A stretch of DNA of 36,052 nucleotides from an uncultured Clostridium sp. (GCA_950059165.1 CATLUC010000004.1:1-36052); one strand, 5' to 3'. Counted from the stretch's first letter, positions 1 through 12,000 are shown. Notes: generated from the letters alone by a model not told the origin. Translations and numbers: made by a program.

Positions 1-89
1 AGCAAAAATAAGACAGGTTTTGAATTACCCAAAAGGTCATTCAGTGCCTGTCCCAATTGTGCCCAAATGGGAACAATGGTGCCTGTCCC
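1..89. repeat. Third copy of the element, truncated by the window edge
   Basis: agcaaaaataagacaggttttgaattacccaaaaggtcattcagtgcctgtccc is identical to the 8945-8999 interior and terminus; followed by gggaacaatggtgcctgtccc (69-89). Confidence 0.75.
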
Positions 90-101
90 ATTTATGCCCA
101 A

Positions 102-3100
102 TTATGCCACGTATTTTTTGATTAAGATTATTCCACATACTAGTATTCCTAAGCTGCTGATTGCTAATATTGTGTATGATATGTAATCCAATGCTAGTCC
201 TGTTGGTGGTATTATTTCTACTGTTTCTGATTGGCTATCATCATATTCTGAGATGTTACTACTTGGTATGTAGTTTCCGTGGGATTGCTACTAATGATGA
301 GCCTCCTGTTTTTTTAATTTCTATTATTTCTGCATCGTTTTCTAATAGTCTTTCTTCGTTGTTTGATATTAGTTTTTGTCCTTTTAATTTTACTTTTATG
401 CTTGTGTTTTCTTTTTTGCTTGTTCCTAATGGTTTTAGTTCTTGTGATAAGACATCTATTAGAGCAATTCCTTTTATTTCGTTTAATTGTTTTTTCATTT
501 CTGATGTATTTTCTAATAGTCCTTGGCTTATTAACTCAAATTTTTTGTTTGTATTAGTTATGTATTCTCCTATTTGTTCACTTTCTACATCTGTTGTTAT
601 ACTGTTGTTTAAGTAGTCTATTACTTTGTTTGCTTGTAATGTTACTAATTGTTCTTCCTTTTCTCCATGTCCTTTTCCGTATATGTAATAGTCTTTATTG
701 ATGTATTCTAATTCACTCATGTTGACTACTTTTAATTCATATTCTGCTTCTATTTTTGCTCCTTGTGCTATTTCTGAGTCTATTTCAAATTTGACTTGTC
801 CACTTGCTCCATTTGAGTTTGGTATGTATACTGCGTGTTTTACTGGACTTTCTAATGTTCCATCTTCATTGATTTTTGTGTTTACTAATGTTGTTCCATT
901 TGCCAATGTTAATTTAACTTCACTTATTCTTTTGTCTAATGCTAATACTTGTCTTGCTCTTTCTACAATTCCAAAGTCTATGTTTTGTATCTCGTTTTTG
1001 TATTCGTCTTTTTTTACTGCATATGGACCATTCATTTTTATTTTTCCATTTTCTATTACATATTCATTTTTATGGTCTGTATTTTCTTTGTTGTATTCTA
1101 TGTTTACATTGAATGCTGGTGTGGTTGAATCCATTTGCGTAATTAGTTCTGTTTTTTCTCCATTTTCTAGTTGTATTTCTCCTTCTTGGTTGTTGATTGC
1201 TTGTTTTTTTGCGTTTGTTATTATTGTTGTTTGTTCGTCTATTTGCTTTCTTGAGCCTTTTGGCAAGTTTTGCTCTTCATCATAGTTGTCAATTGCATCT
1301 GAGTATCTTGGTTCTTTTGTTTTATACCATTCTGGGTTGGTTTTTCGGTCTAGGTCTTGGTATATTGTTCCTTTATAGTCTTGTACTGTTATTTGTTTTT
1401 CTTGACCATCTATGTTTTGATATTTTTGTCCTCCCCATGTGTATATTATTTTGTATTCTTCTGGCATTATTCCTTTTATGTTGTATTCTCCCTTTTCATT
1501 TGTTGTTGTTACTGCTTGTTCCCACTTCTTTGTATTTGCATTGTATTTATTTGCTATTTTTCCAGTTTTTGTGTTTATTAGTGTTACTGTAACTCCTTCT
1601 ACTCCTGCTTCTCCTTCTTTGTATATTCCGTCTCCCTGCCTTACTTGCCCTGTTTGCAGTTCTCCGGTTAGTGCTGTCTATAAATACTGTTCCACTTACT
1701 TTTCTGTCTTCTTGTAATGTTAATGTTAGTCCTCGTGCTTTGTCTGTATCATCTTCATATGTTTTTGTGTTTTCAATTTCTATGTTTCCTGGCTGGGAGT
1801 CTTGGTCGATTCCTGCATAGGCTTTGTTGTTTTTGTCTTTTATTGAGTAAGAACTAATTTCAGCAATGTTGTCTAGTTTTGTTCCTTCTTCTAGTAGTTC
1901 TATGATTTGTTCTTCTTTTACTTCTAGTTGTACATAGATGTAGTTTGCTTTTTGTGGTTCTACTTTTAAGTTCATTTCTTTTATTTTTATTTTATGGTAG
2001 TTTTCATTATTGGATTCTACAAATTCATAGTTTAATTTGCTTGTTTCTTTGATGTCTCCATTTTCTTCTATTTCTTTTCCTACTGCTATTTTATTTGTGT
2101 TTGTTTCATATTTGCTGTCATAGTAGTCTTCTATTTCGTTTATTACTGATATTAGTGTGTTTGATGCATTTTTTACACCTATTTTATATGTTAGTTGTAC
2201 TCTTAGTTGGTCTCCGTCTTTTTTGTCTTCACAGTTTTTGTAGTATATGTCTGATGGGTATAGTGCTCTTGTGTATGATGATGTTCCATATTTTGAGCTA
2301 AGTTTTACTTGTGGACTCATATCAAATCCATTTCCACCATTTTCTGCATATAAATTAGGGTTAAATCTGTCTGCATATTTGTAGATGTGTTCTTTTTGGT
2401 TGATTGTTATTTTTGCTATTTCTAGGTCTTTTACTACACTCATGTCTGGCATTTCTCTTTTTTCTATTCCTAAGTTTATGTCTGCTATTTCTAAAATAGA
2501 ATTTTTTCTGATGTCTTTTTCTGTTTTTAATGCTGTTAGTGGTCCTCCATATGTATTGTATGTGTTTGCTTTTATTATGTATTGTTCATCTACTCCATCT
2601 ACTGGTCCATCTTTATTTCCTTCATATCCATAATGGTATTTGGCTTCGTTTTTGTCTTGTCTGAATAGTAAATTACTTGTGTAGTCTGTTGTTTTGTATG
2701 TTAGGTCATATTTATTTGATTTTCCATATGTTATTGTATCATAATTATTGTTGAATTCTTCTCTATTGCTTCCTTCTGAGGCTCTGTTGCTGTTTGGTTC
2801 TTGTGCTCTTGATATTTGTTCATTTGTGTATGTGTCTGCTTTTGGTGCTACATTTTTGTATGTCATACCATTGTATTGGAATTCTATGTAGTAATTTTTT
2901 AATTCGTCTATTATTATTTTTTCGAATTTGTATTCTCCATTTGTGTCTGTTTGTGTTTGTTTTATTATATTTCCCTTTGTGTCTTTTAGCTCTACTTGTA
3001 TTCCCTCTATGTTTTTGTCTGTTTCGTCTCCATATAGTCCGTTTCTTTCTTGTTCTCCTTTTCCATTTGGTTCTATGTCTTGCCATACTTTTCCAGATAG

Positions 3101-6100
3101 GTTTATGTATTTTCTTGTGTTGTATGCTGTTATTACTGTGAATTTTGATATTTCATTTTCTGTTTTGGTATCATTTGAACTTTGCCTATTTATTGTTATG
3201 TTTGCTGTTGTCCCTTTTTCTCCTGTTGACCATTTAATGTAATTTCCGTCTAGTTCATAGTTTTCGTCATTTCCTATTGTTGTTTCTTCTATTTTGTAGT
3301 TTCCATCTAATATGTTGTTTATTTCTATTGTTCCATTTTGGTCTGTTATGAATTCTGTTGCTTGGTTAAAGTCTTCTGTGTAGGTCATTGTGTTTAGGTA
3401 TGTTTTCCCTGTTACTTTTTGTTGTGCTTCATCGTTTTCATTATGTATTACTAGATATTGGTTATTACTGTTTCTTATTTTAAACCCTATGCCTTGCATT
3501 ACTATGTTACTATCTGGGTCTTTTTTTACTATTTTTAAGTTTCCTGTGTGTTTTATGTTGTTTAGTCCTACTGTTGTTATTGCTCCTGATTTTAGTATTT
3601 TTGCTTCTCCTACTTTTTTTCCATTTTCTGTTGTTAGATATCCATAGTATGGATTTTCTAGTTCTGTTATGTTGTAGGTTTGGTTTGATGCTAGGTTCTC
3701 AATAAATATTCGTCCATTTTCGTCTGTTGTTAGTGTTTGGTTTATTCCATCTCCTGTTATTTGTATTTTTACGTTTGGTAGTTTTATGTTTTTATTGTCT
3801 AGGTCTTGTTTTACAATTTCTAGGCACCCTTTAAATGTTGTCCATGTTATCATTGTTTCTCCTTTTAATTGTCCTTTCCATGGTACTATTGCTATTGTAA
3901 AGTCTGGATATGGTGAAACTTTTTGCCATTTAGATACATCTGGAAGTTCTGGTGTATATGTTTCATCTCCAACTACTGTTGCTTCTATTTCATATATTCC
4001 TGTTGATTGTCCTCCTAATTCCACTTTTGAAAGTCCTGTAAATCCATTGATTGGCACTTTTATGTAGAAAGTTTTGTTTCCACTTCCTGTTATTGTAATT
4101 GTATTTCCGTTGCTATCACAAACTATTTTATTATTTATTAATTGTCCACTTAAATTATACGCATTACATGCATAATTACTATTGCTGTCTCCGTCACATT
4201 TTGCATTAAATGGTCCATACATATAGTAGTTTCCTACTACTTTCATTGGAATTTGTGAGTTTTCGGCATCTAATTTTTTAAGTGTTCCTACACTAGGTTT
4301 TTGTATTACTTTTATTCCACTAATTCCTTTAATAAATATATCTGCATCATTGTTACAAGAATACCATATTGCTTGCCCTGGGTCACCAGCAGAATCTTTC
4401 TTAAAGCTTTGGCATCGTCCAAATCCTGTTGGACCTCCACCAAATTGTCCTCCTGGTCCTATTCCATCTAGATTGTATAAATCCCCAAGATTTAGACCCC
4501 ACCAAAATATAGTTCTCTTTGCTTGTGGTGTACGATAATTTTTTGCTTTAGCTAAAATTTCATTTACTATTGATTTGTCTAATGAATTTGCTCCTATTTC
4601 TGCATCTACTTGTATATTACTAGCTCCTAAAATAATTAAACTTGTAAATAACATCATAATTATTGGTATTTTTCTTATTTTTATACCTTTTTTAGTTACT
4701 ATTATTATTGCTAGTGCTATCAATGCTAATATTATTATACTTATAGATATGTATACAATTATACCTGTACTTACTGATATAATTATTTCTGCTTTTGATT
4801 GTTTGTTTTCTTCTATTGTTGCTATATTTGTAAATGTTCCTGTATTATTTTGCGTCATTTTTTTTGTTGCAATTAATGTTAGTTCTTTGCTTTCTCCTGG
4901 TTGTATATTTTGCCCTGAAATACTTGTATTTACTAGTTGTCCGTTGTTTACTAATTGCCCAATCTTTGTTTTCTTTAGATACAAATGTTAGGTCATTTGG
5001 TAAGTAATCAACTACTTTTTCAATTGTTCCTGCTCTTTCTCCATCATTTGTTATTTTTATTTTGTATTCAATTTTAACTGTTGCTCCATCTATTTCTTTT
5101 GCTTTTATTTCTGTTTTTACTAATTTTGCGTCTTGATAATTATATTGTTTTGTTCCACTTTTTGTTGTAACAGTCACTTTAGTTATTGTTTTATCTATTT
5201 TTAAGTTGCTTTTTTTATTTTGTACTAAACCAATGTCTTTATTAGAAACTGAATTGTTTAAGTTGCTTACTTCTATTATTCCTAATTTTAATGTTTTTCC
5301 ACCTAAGTTCATTTCTTTTTCTATTGCATCATTATTTTCATCGTCTTTAATACTATTTTGCTTATATTGCGTTATGTGATAATTATTTGTATCATATTGG
5401 AATAATACAAGATAGTCCCCTGCTTTTAAATTAGAAAAGCTATATGTTCCTTTTGCTGTGGTTTTTACACTTTCTTTTACTATGTTAGCATCTTTTCTAT
5501 CAACTAACATAACTGTCATTCCTGCTAATGTGTTTTCATTTTCTTGTCTTCTTCCATCTTCGTTTTCATCTTCCCATGCTATTCCAGATATACTATAAGT
5601 TGCATTTGGATTATTAGGATTACTTGGGTTATTTGGGTTGTTATCTTCTTTTTCTCCTGGGTTAATTATGTCATCTGGTTTTTGTACTTCTTCTTTTAAT
5701 TCATCATAATTATATGGTAAAATTGTGTGTGTTACTGTATTTGATGTTTTACTTTTTACGGTATAGCTTTCGGCTTTTACTGTGTTTTCTACTTTTGTTT
5801 TTTGATATACAGCTCCTGCCTTCGCTTTTATGTTTACTTTTATTGTTTCGTCATATGGTATTGTTAGATAAAGGTCAACATCTGCTAGCTTTTCTCCTCC
5901 TACTACTTCATATTTAGTACTGATGTCCTCTGTTACTGGTTCTAATTTGTAGTATTTTCCTGTCATTTGTTCTTGTCCATTTACGTCTTTAGTTTCTGCT
6001 TTCCAGTTTTCATATGTAACACTTACTGGTACAACATTTTTTGGTAAAAAATCAATTAAATTAACATCTATACTTTTATGTATGTGGTTTTTCCAGTTCG

Positions 6101-8641
6101 TTTTTCCTTTTTCTTTTAATGTGATTTCATATTCTATTTCTTCTCCACATTTTATTTCTTCTCCTTCTGTTACTGAAGTCATATGAACTTCAACTGTTTC
6201 AAATTCTAATAATATTCTGTTTTCATTTGAATGATATGTTTTATTATTTTCAGTAACACTTGCTGTTGATGTTAACCATATTTTGTTGTTTTCAGGTTGT
6301 TGTTCTATTGCTCTTGTATTCATCTCTCCTGCAAATATGTATGATTTTCCTGTTTCTATTTCTACATTATAAATATTATCTTTTGGTTTGTTTTCTGCGT
6401 CATATTTTGTTATTATTGAATCGTTTCCTGCATTTACATCTTCATAAAAACTTTCTGGTGTGAAAATTTCAGGTAATTTTACTTGGATGTTTACTGTTTT
6501 TTTCGTTTCACTTGTTGCTGTAAATTCATAAAGCCATATATCTTTTCCACTATACATAAACGCACCTAAAAATACTTGTACTTCAGCTGGTTCAATATTA
6601 TTATTTAATTCATAATTTGCAAGTTTCTCTTCTCCTATAAATGCTTCTATTTTGGTGTTAATTTCTTTTTTGCTTTCTCCTTCTAACAGGTTGTCTACTT
6701 TTATTTCATAAAATTCTTCTTTTGTTTGTCCTGGTTCTAATGTTTCTATTTCTATTGTTTTTTCTTTTAAGTCTTTGTTATAGTCGTATTTATATTCTCC
6801 TGCGTCACTTTTATAGTCTGCATTTAGATCTGCATATGTTGTTCCTTCTGGCACAGTTCCGATTATTTTAATATTTTCTAGTGTTTCTTCTGATGTGTTT
6901 GTAGCTTTTATATTGTATTTGATGTATTCTCCTTCATAAATGGTGTCTCCGTTTTTTATTTTTTGGTCTCCTTTTATTGGTAAGATTTCTAATTTTAGCC
7001 CATTTATGTTTGCTTTATTTTCTACTATTATTGGGTTATATGCTTGGTTTTCTAAGTTTTGCGTTTCTTGATTTTTGATTTCTTCTTGGTAGTTTTCTAG
7101 TTGTATTCCGTGTTTCTTTATTTTCAGTGTCTATCTCTTCGTTTCCTTCGTATTGGTTAGTGCATTCTAAGCCTATTTTTGCTTGTTCATTTTTTATGTC
7201 TTTTTTTAGTATTACTGTTGCTGTTATTTTTATGTTTGTTGTTAGTCCTAGCTCATTTTCACTATATTTTGTTTGTTCTCCTTCTAGGTTTGCTACTATT
7301 TGTAGTTTCCCATTTTCATCTGTTTGTGTGTATGGTTCTTGTAGTTTTAATCCATTTTCATAAAATATACTGCTGTTTTGTATTATTACTTTTTCTACTT
7401 CTTCTGGTAATTTTATTTTTATGCTTGGGTTTTTTAATAGGTTGTCTTTTGGTGTATTACTGTTTAAGTGTATGTCAAATGTTACTTCGTTTTGTTGTTT
7501 GTTTGTCCATTTTTCTTCATTTATGTCCATTGTTATATTTGTTTTTGCATCTTGTATTTCTATTGTTTTTTCATTATCTTTGTTGTATACTTGGCTGTTA
7601 TCTTGTATTCCTATTAGGTTTGTTTTTGTTATTATTTGGTTTTGTTCTATTGTTGATATTTCTGCTTTTATTTGTTTTTCATGTTCTAATAGTAATATTC
7701 CGTTCATTTTGTATTTTACTTGTTTTTATTATTAGTGCTTCTACTTCGTTTTCATAGTTAATAGTATAGTTTCCATTTTCTTCCCAATTTGTGTCTTTGT
7801 TTATTGTTTCTATTAATTCTTGGTTTTGGTTAAATATTTCAAGTTCTCCGTTTTCTCCTAATAGATTATTTAGATTATCTTTTGTTATTTTTGTACTTTT
7901 GTATATTAAATTGTTTTCATTAAATGTGTTGTTTTCTACTATTTCAAGTTTATCTTGATAACTTTTTTTACTGATTGTAATTTCTTGTTTTTCTTTATAT
8001 GTTGTATTATAATCTGTTTCATTAATTTGGTTTGATTTCATGTATCCATTATAAATTTCTTCTGTTTGATAATCAATTGATGTTAATTCCCCTACATTTT
8101 TTGAGATTTTTGCACTAAATGTTTTATTTTCTTCCTTTACTATGTCTTCTTCGTTTTCTTGTTTTATTGTTGTTTTTGTGTTTACTTGTAATGTTAATTC
8201 TCTTTCTTTTTCTTCTCCTGTGTATGTGTTGTAATTGCATATTATAACATATTCGTTATTTTGTTTTTCTGTTTCTATTGTTATTGTTCCTGTTTCTTTA
8301 TTATATTCGCTTTTTTTCTCAGTTCCATTTTGTTTGTTTATTACTTTTACATAGGTTGGATAAAGTTCGTCAATTGTATTTACTTTTACTTCTATTTGGC
8401 TATTTTGGTTGTCTTCTATAGGAGTGTGTTTTATTTGGTATTCTATCATTGTTCCTTTTTCATCTTTTTCTATTTCATAGTTTATATATTTGTCTAGGTG
8501 TGCTTCTATTTCTATTTCTTTTGCATCATTTGCAAGACTACTTTTTGGTAGCCATTTGCTTGCTAATACAGCACTTAATAGTAGTAGCACTAATATTAAT
8601 ATGTATTTTATTTTAGATTTTAAAGTTGGTTTGTTTTTCAT
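102..8641 (-). CDS. Giant surface adhesin (DUF11-like N-terminal half fused to SdrD-B/Cna_B-like C-terminal half, sortase-type IPPTG tail). Needs five +1 frameshifts at CGG codons (skipped C at 7702, 7110, 4943, 1666, 279) to give 2844 aa
   Basis: ORFs 7679-8641, 7036-7707, 4845-6854, 1547-4984 and 259-1467 align end to end with the intact 2768-aa paralog (27310-35616). Segment lengths from the start codon to each CGG are multiples of 3 (939, 591, 2166, 3276, 1386 nt). The last segment (278-102, 177 nt) reads GNYIPSSNISEYDDSQSETVEIIPPTGLALDYISYTILAISSLGILVCGIILIKKYVA-stop. Signal peptide MKNKPTLKSKIKYILILVLLLLSAVLA; RBS ggag upstream. Confidence 0.85.
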
Positions 8642-8676
8642 GTTATGTCACTCCTTTGTTATTATTTTTCTATTTT

Positions 8677-8705
8677 ACAATACTATTTTTTTTTATCTTT
8701 GTAAA
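8677..8705 (-). promoter_or_regulatory. Putative sigma-A-type promoter TTTACA-N17-TATTGT for gene 102-8641
   Basis: Same -35/-10 pair with identical 17-nt spacing upstream of three paralogs; lies inside a strongly conserved block. Confidence 0.5.
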
Positions 8706-8864
8706 TAGTAGGTTTTTCCATTATTTTTAGGTAGTTTCTATGTCTTTACGGATGCTCGTTTTAGGCATTTTGTGTCGTTTTATTAAGTTTTATTTACAAT
8801 TTTGTTACAATTCACATTTGGGCACATTTGGGACAGGCACCGTTGTTCCCTTTTAGGCATAGAT

Positions 8865-8999
8865 GGGACAGGCACCGTTGTTCCCCTTTTAGACATAGTT
8901 TGTCAGATATAAAATAACCAAAAAGGCTTCAAATAGTCCTTTTAAGCAAAAATAAGACAGGTTTTGAATTACCCAAAAGGTCATTCAGTGCCTGTCCCA
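8865..8999. repeat. Intergenic inverted-repeat element with GGGACAGGCAC/GTGCCTGTCCC termini (about 135 bp), with an additional half-site at 8830-8850
   Basis: gggacaggcaccgttgttccc at 8830-8850 and 8865-8885; opposite terminus gtgcctgtccc at 8989-8999. The interior is nearly identical to 18377-18510. Confidence 0.8.
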
Positions 9000-9010
9000 T
9001 TTATGCCCAA

Positions 9011-12000
9011 TTATGCCACGTATTTTTTGATTAAAATTATTCCACATACTAGTATTCCTAAGCTACTGATTGCTAATATGGTATAGGCTATGTAGTCTAC
9101 GCCTAGTCCTGTCGGTGGTACTATATATACTGTTTCTGCTCTGTCATCATCTACTTCGTGTGCTGATTCATTTGGTATGTAGTTTCCGTGGGATTGTTAT
9201 TAGTGATGAGCCACCTGTTTTGCTTACTTTTATTATTTCTGCATTATTATCTAGTAGGTTTTCTTCGTTGTTTGCAAGAAGTTTGCTTCCCTTTATGTTG
9301 ATTTGCGCTGTGCTTTCTCCTACTGTTCCTTGTGGTTTTAGCTCTTTTAATAATGGGTTTTCTGTATTATTGTTGTTTTCTCCCATTAGTAGTATTCTAT
9401 TTGTTGATTTTACTGTGTCTTTTAGTTCTTCTCCAAGTAATCCTTTTTTTATTAGTTCCATTTTGTCATTTAGATTTTGTAATACTTCTCCTGTTTGGTT
9501 TATGTCTTTGTTTGTTGCTAGTCCATTGTCTATGTAATCTATTATATTGTTTGCTTTTAGGGTTACTATTTCGTTGTTGTTTGGTGTGTATTCTTTTCCT
9601 TGTCCATATATGTAATAGTCTTTGTTTATGTAGTCTAGTTCACTTATGTTTGTTACTTTTAGTCCATATTCTACTTCTAGTTTCGCTCCTTGGATTATTT
9701 CATTGTCTATTTCAAATTTGATTTGTCCATTTTCGTCTTGGTCTTTTGGAATGTATACTACGTGTCTTACTGTGTCTTCTAGTGTTCTTTCTCCTGTTTC
9801 TGAGTCTTCTTTTATTATTACGTTGCTTAATATGCTTCCGTTTGCTGCTACTAGTTTTGCATTTTTTGTAACTTTTTCTAGGGCTAATGCTTGTCTCGCT
9901 CTTTCTACTATTCCAAAATCTATATTTTGTAAGTAGTTGCTGTGTTCTTTTGTTTTTACTACATATGGCCCATTCATTTTTATTTTTCCATCTTCTAGTT
10001 CGTATTCTTGACTGCTGTCTGTTTGGTTGGTTGAGTATTCTATGTTTACTCTGAAGTTTGGTGTGGTTGAGTCCATTTGTGTGATTATTTCTACTTTTTC
10101 TCCGTTTTCTAGTTCAATTTCTCCTCCTAAGTTGTTTATTGCCTTTTTGTTGGCATTTGTTATTATGTTTGTTTGGTTATCTATTTGTTTTCTTGATCCC
10201 TTTGGTAAGTTTTGGTTTTCATCGTAGTTGTCTATTGCGTCTGAATATCTTGGTTCTCTTTCTTTATACCATTCTATGTTGTTTTGTCTTTCCTTGTTTT
10301 GATATATTGTTCCTTTGTAGTCTTGTACTGTTATTTGTTTTTCTTGTCCGTCTGTGTCTTGGTATTTTTGTCCACCCCATGTGTATATTATTTTGTATTC
10401 GTTTGGTATTATTCCTCCTATGTAGTAGTCTCCATTTTCATCTGTTGTTGTTTGTGCTATTTCCCATGTTTCCTTTGCTTCATTGTATTTGTTTGCTATT
10501 TTCTTAGTCTTTGTGTCTATTAGTGTTACTGTAACTCCTGTAACTCCTGCTTCTCCATCTTTGTATGTTCCGTCTGCTTGTCTTATTTGCCCTGTTCTTA
10601 GTTCTCTAGATGTACTATCTATAAATACTTTTCCTTCTAGTTTTCTTTCTTCTTGTAGTACTAGCATTATTCCTGGTGCTTTGTCTGTGTCATCTTCATA
10701 TGTTTTTGTGTCTCCTATTTGTATGTTTCCTGGTTCAGAATCCTTGTCTATTCCTGCATATATTTTTCCATTTTCTTTGTTTGAGTATGAGCTTATTTCT
10801 GCGACATTGTCTAGTTTTGTTCCTTCTTTTAGTATTTCTACAATTTGTTCTTCTTTTACTTCTAGTTGTACGTAGATGTGTCCCTCTTCTTGTGGTGCGA
10901 TTTCTAAGTTCATGTCTTTTATTTTTATTTTGTAATATTGGTCATTTCTAGATTCTACGAATTCATAGTTTAGTTTGCTTGTTTCTTTAACATCTCCGTT
11001 TGCTTCTATTTCTTTTCCTATTGTTATTTTTTCTGGATTTATTTCAAATTTTGCGTCATAGTAGTCATCTATTTCGTTTATTACTGAAACTAACGTTTTT
11101 GAAGCATTTTTTATTCCTATTTTGTATGTTAGGTGTACTCTTAGTGGGTCTCCTTCTTCTTGTTCTTTATAGTGAACATCTGAACTGTATAATGCTCTTG
11201 TGTATGACATTGAACTGTATTTTGATGCATATTTTACTTGTGGACTTAAGTCATATCCATTTCCACCATTTTGTTCATATAGTTCTGGTTTAAATCTGTC
11301 AGCATAGTTGTATATGTGTTCTTTTCCATTTATATTTACTTTTGCATTATTTAGGTCTTTTACTACACTCATGTCTGGCATTGCTCTTTCTAATATTCCT
11401 AAGTTGATGTTGTCCATTTCGTCTAGACCTTTTATGTATATATCATTTAATGTGTGGTCTGTTTGACCTAGGAAACCGTTTGTTTTTGTGTTTGCTGTTA
11501 TTTCATATTTTTTTGCAGTTTCTGATACTGGGTATTTTTGGTCTTGATATCCATATTTTCCACCTTCAAAGTCTAGTGTTGATTCATTGTCACTTTTTTC
11601 ATAGTTTATACTTATGTCTCCTTGTTTTCCTATCGCCTTACCTCTTTCGATTTTTTCAAACTTGTTATTGTATTCTTCTCTTTGTACTTCATCTGTTGCT
11701 TTGCTTCCATTTTCTAATCCTGGATTTAGTTTTACTGATTTATATGCCATTCCATTGTACGTAAATTCTAGGTAAGCTCCGTCTTTTAATTTTTCTATCT
11801 CTATTTCTTTAAAGTTGTATTCTCCTGTGTTTTCTTTTGTTATTGTTACTGCTGGACCGTCTACTCTTGTTTGTAATATGTTTCCTGATGCATCTTTTAG
11901 TTCTACTTTTACGTTTGCTACTTTTTTGTCTGGTGCTATTTGTGTGTCATATAAATCATCATATTCTGTTTCTTTGCCTTCTGTTGTTAAGTCTTCCCAT

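Noticed and set aside
2820-3086. 88-aa minus ORF (MARHRTKWKRRTRKKRTIWRRN...)
   Set aside because: Alternate frame inside the giant adhesin gene; R/K-rich shadow ORF.
102-8641. Interpretation as an ordinary decaying pseudogene or random homopolymer sequencing errors
   Set aside because: Some sites taken singly (7110, 4943) could be A-run errors. But all five breaks here, plus three in other genes, fall on in-frame CGG followed by A, with no nonsense mutations and fully open frames between them. Not excluded without reads; kept as the main alternative.
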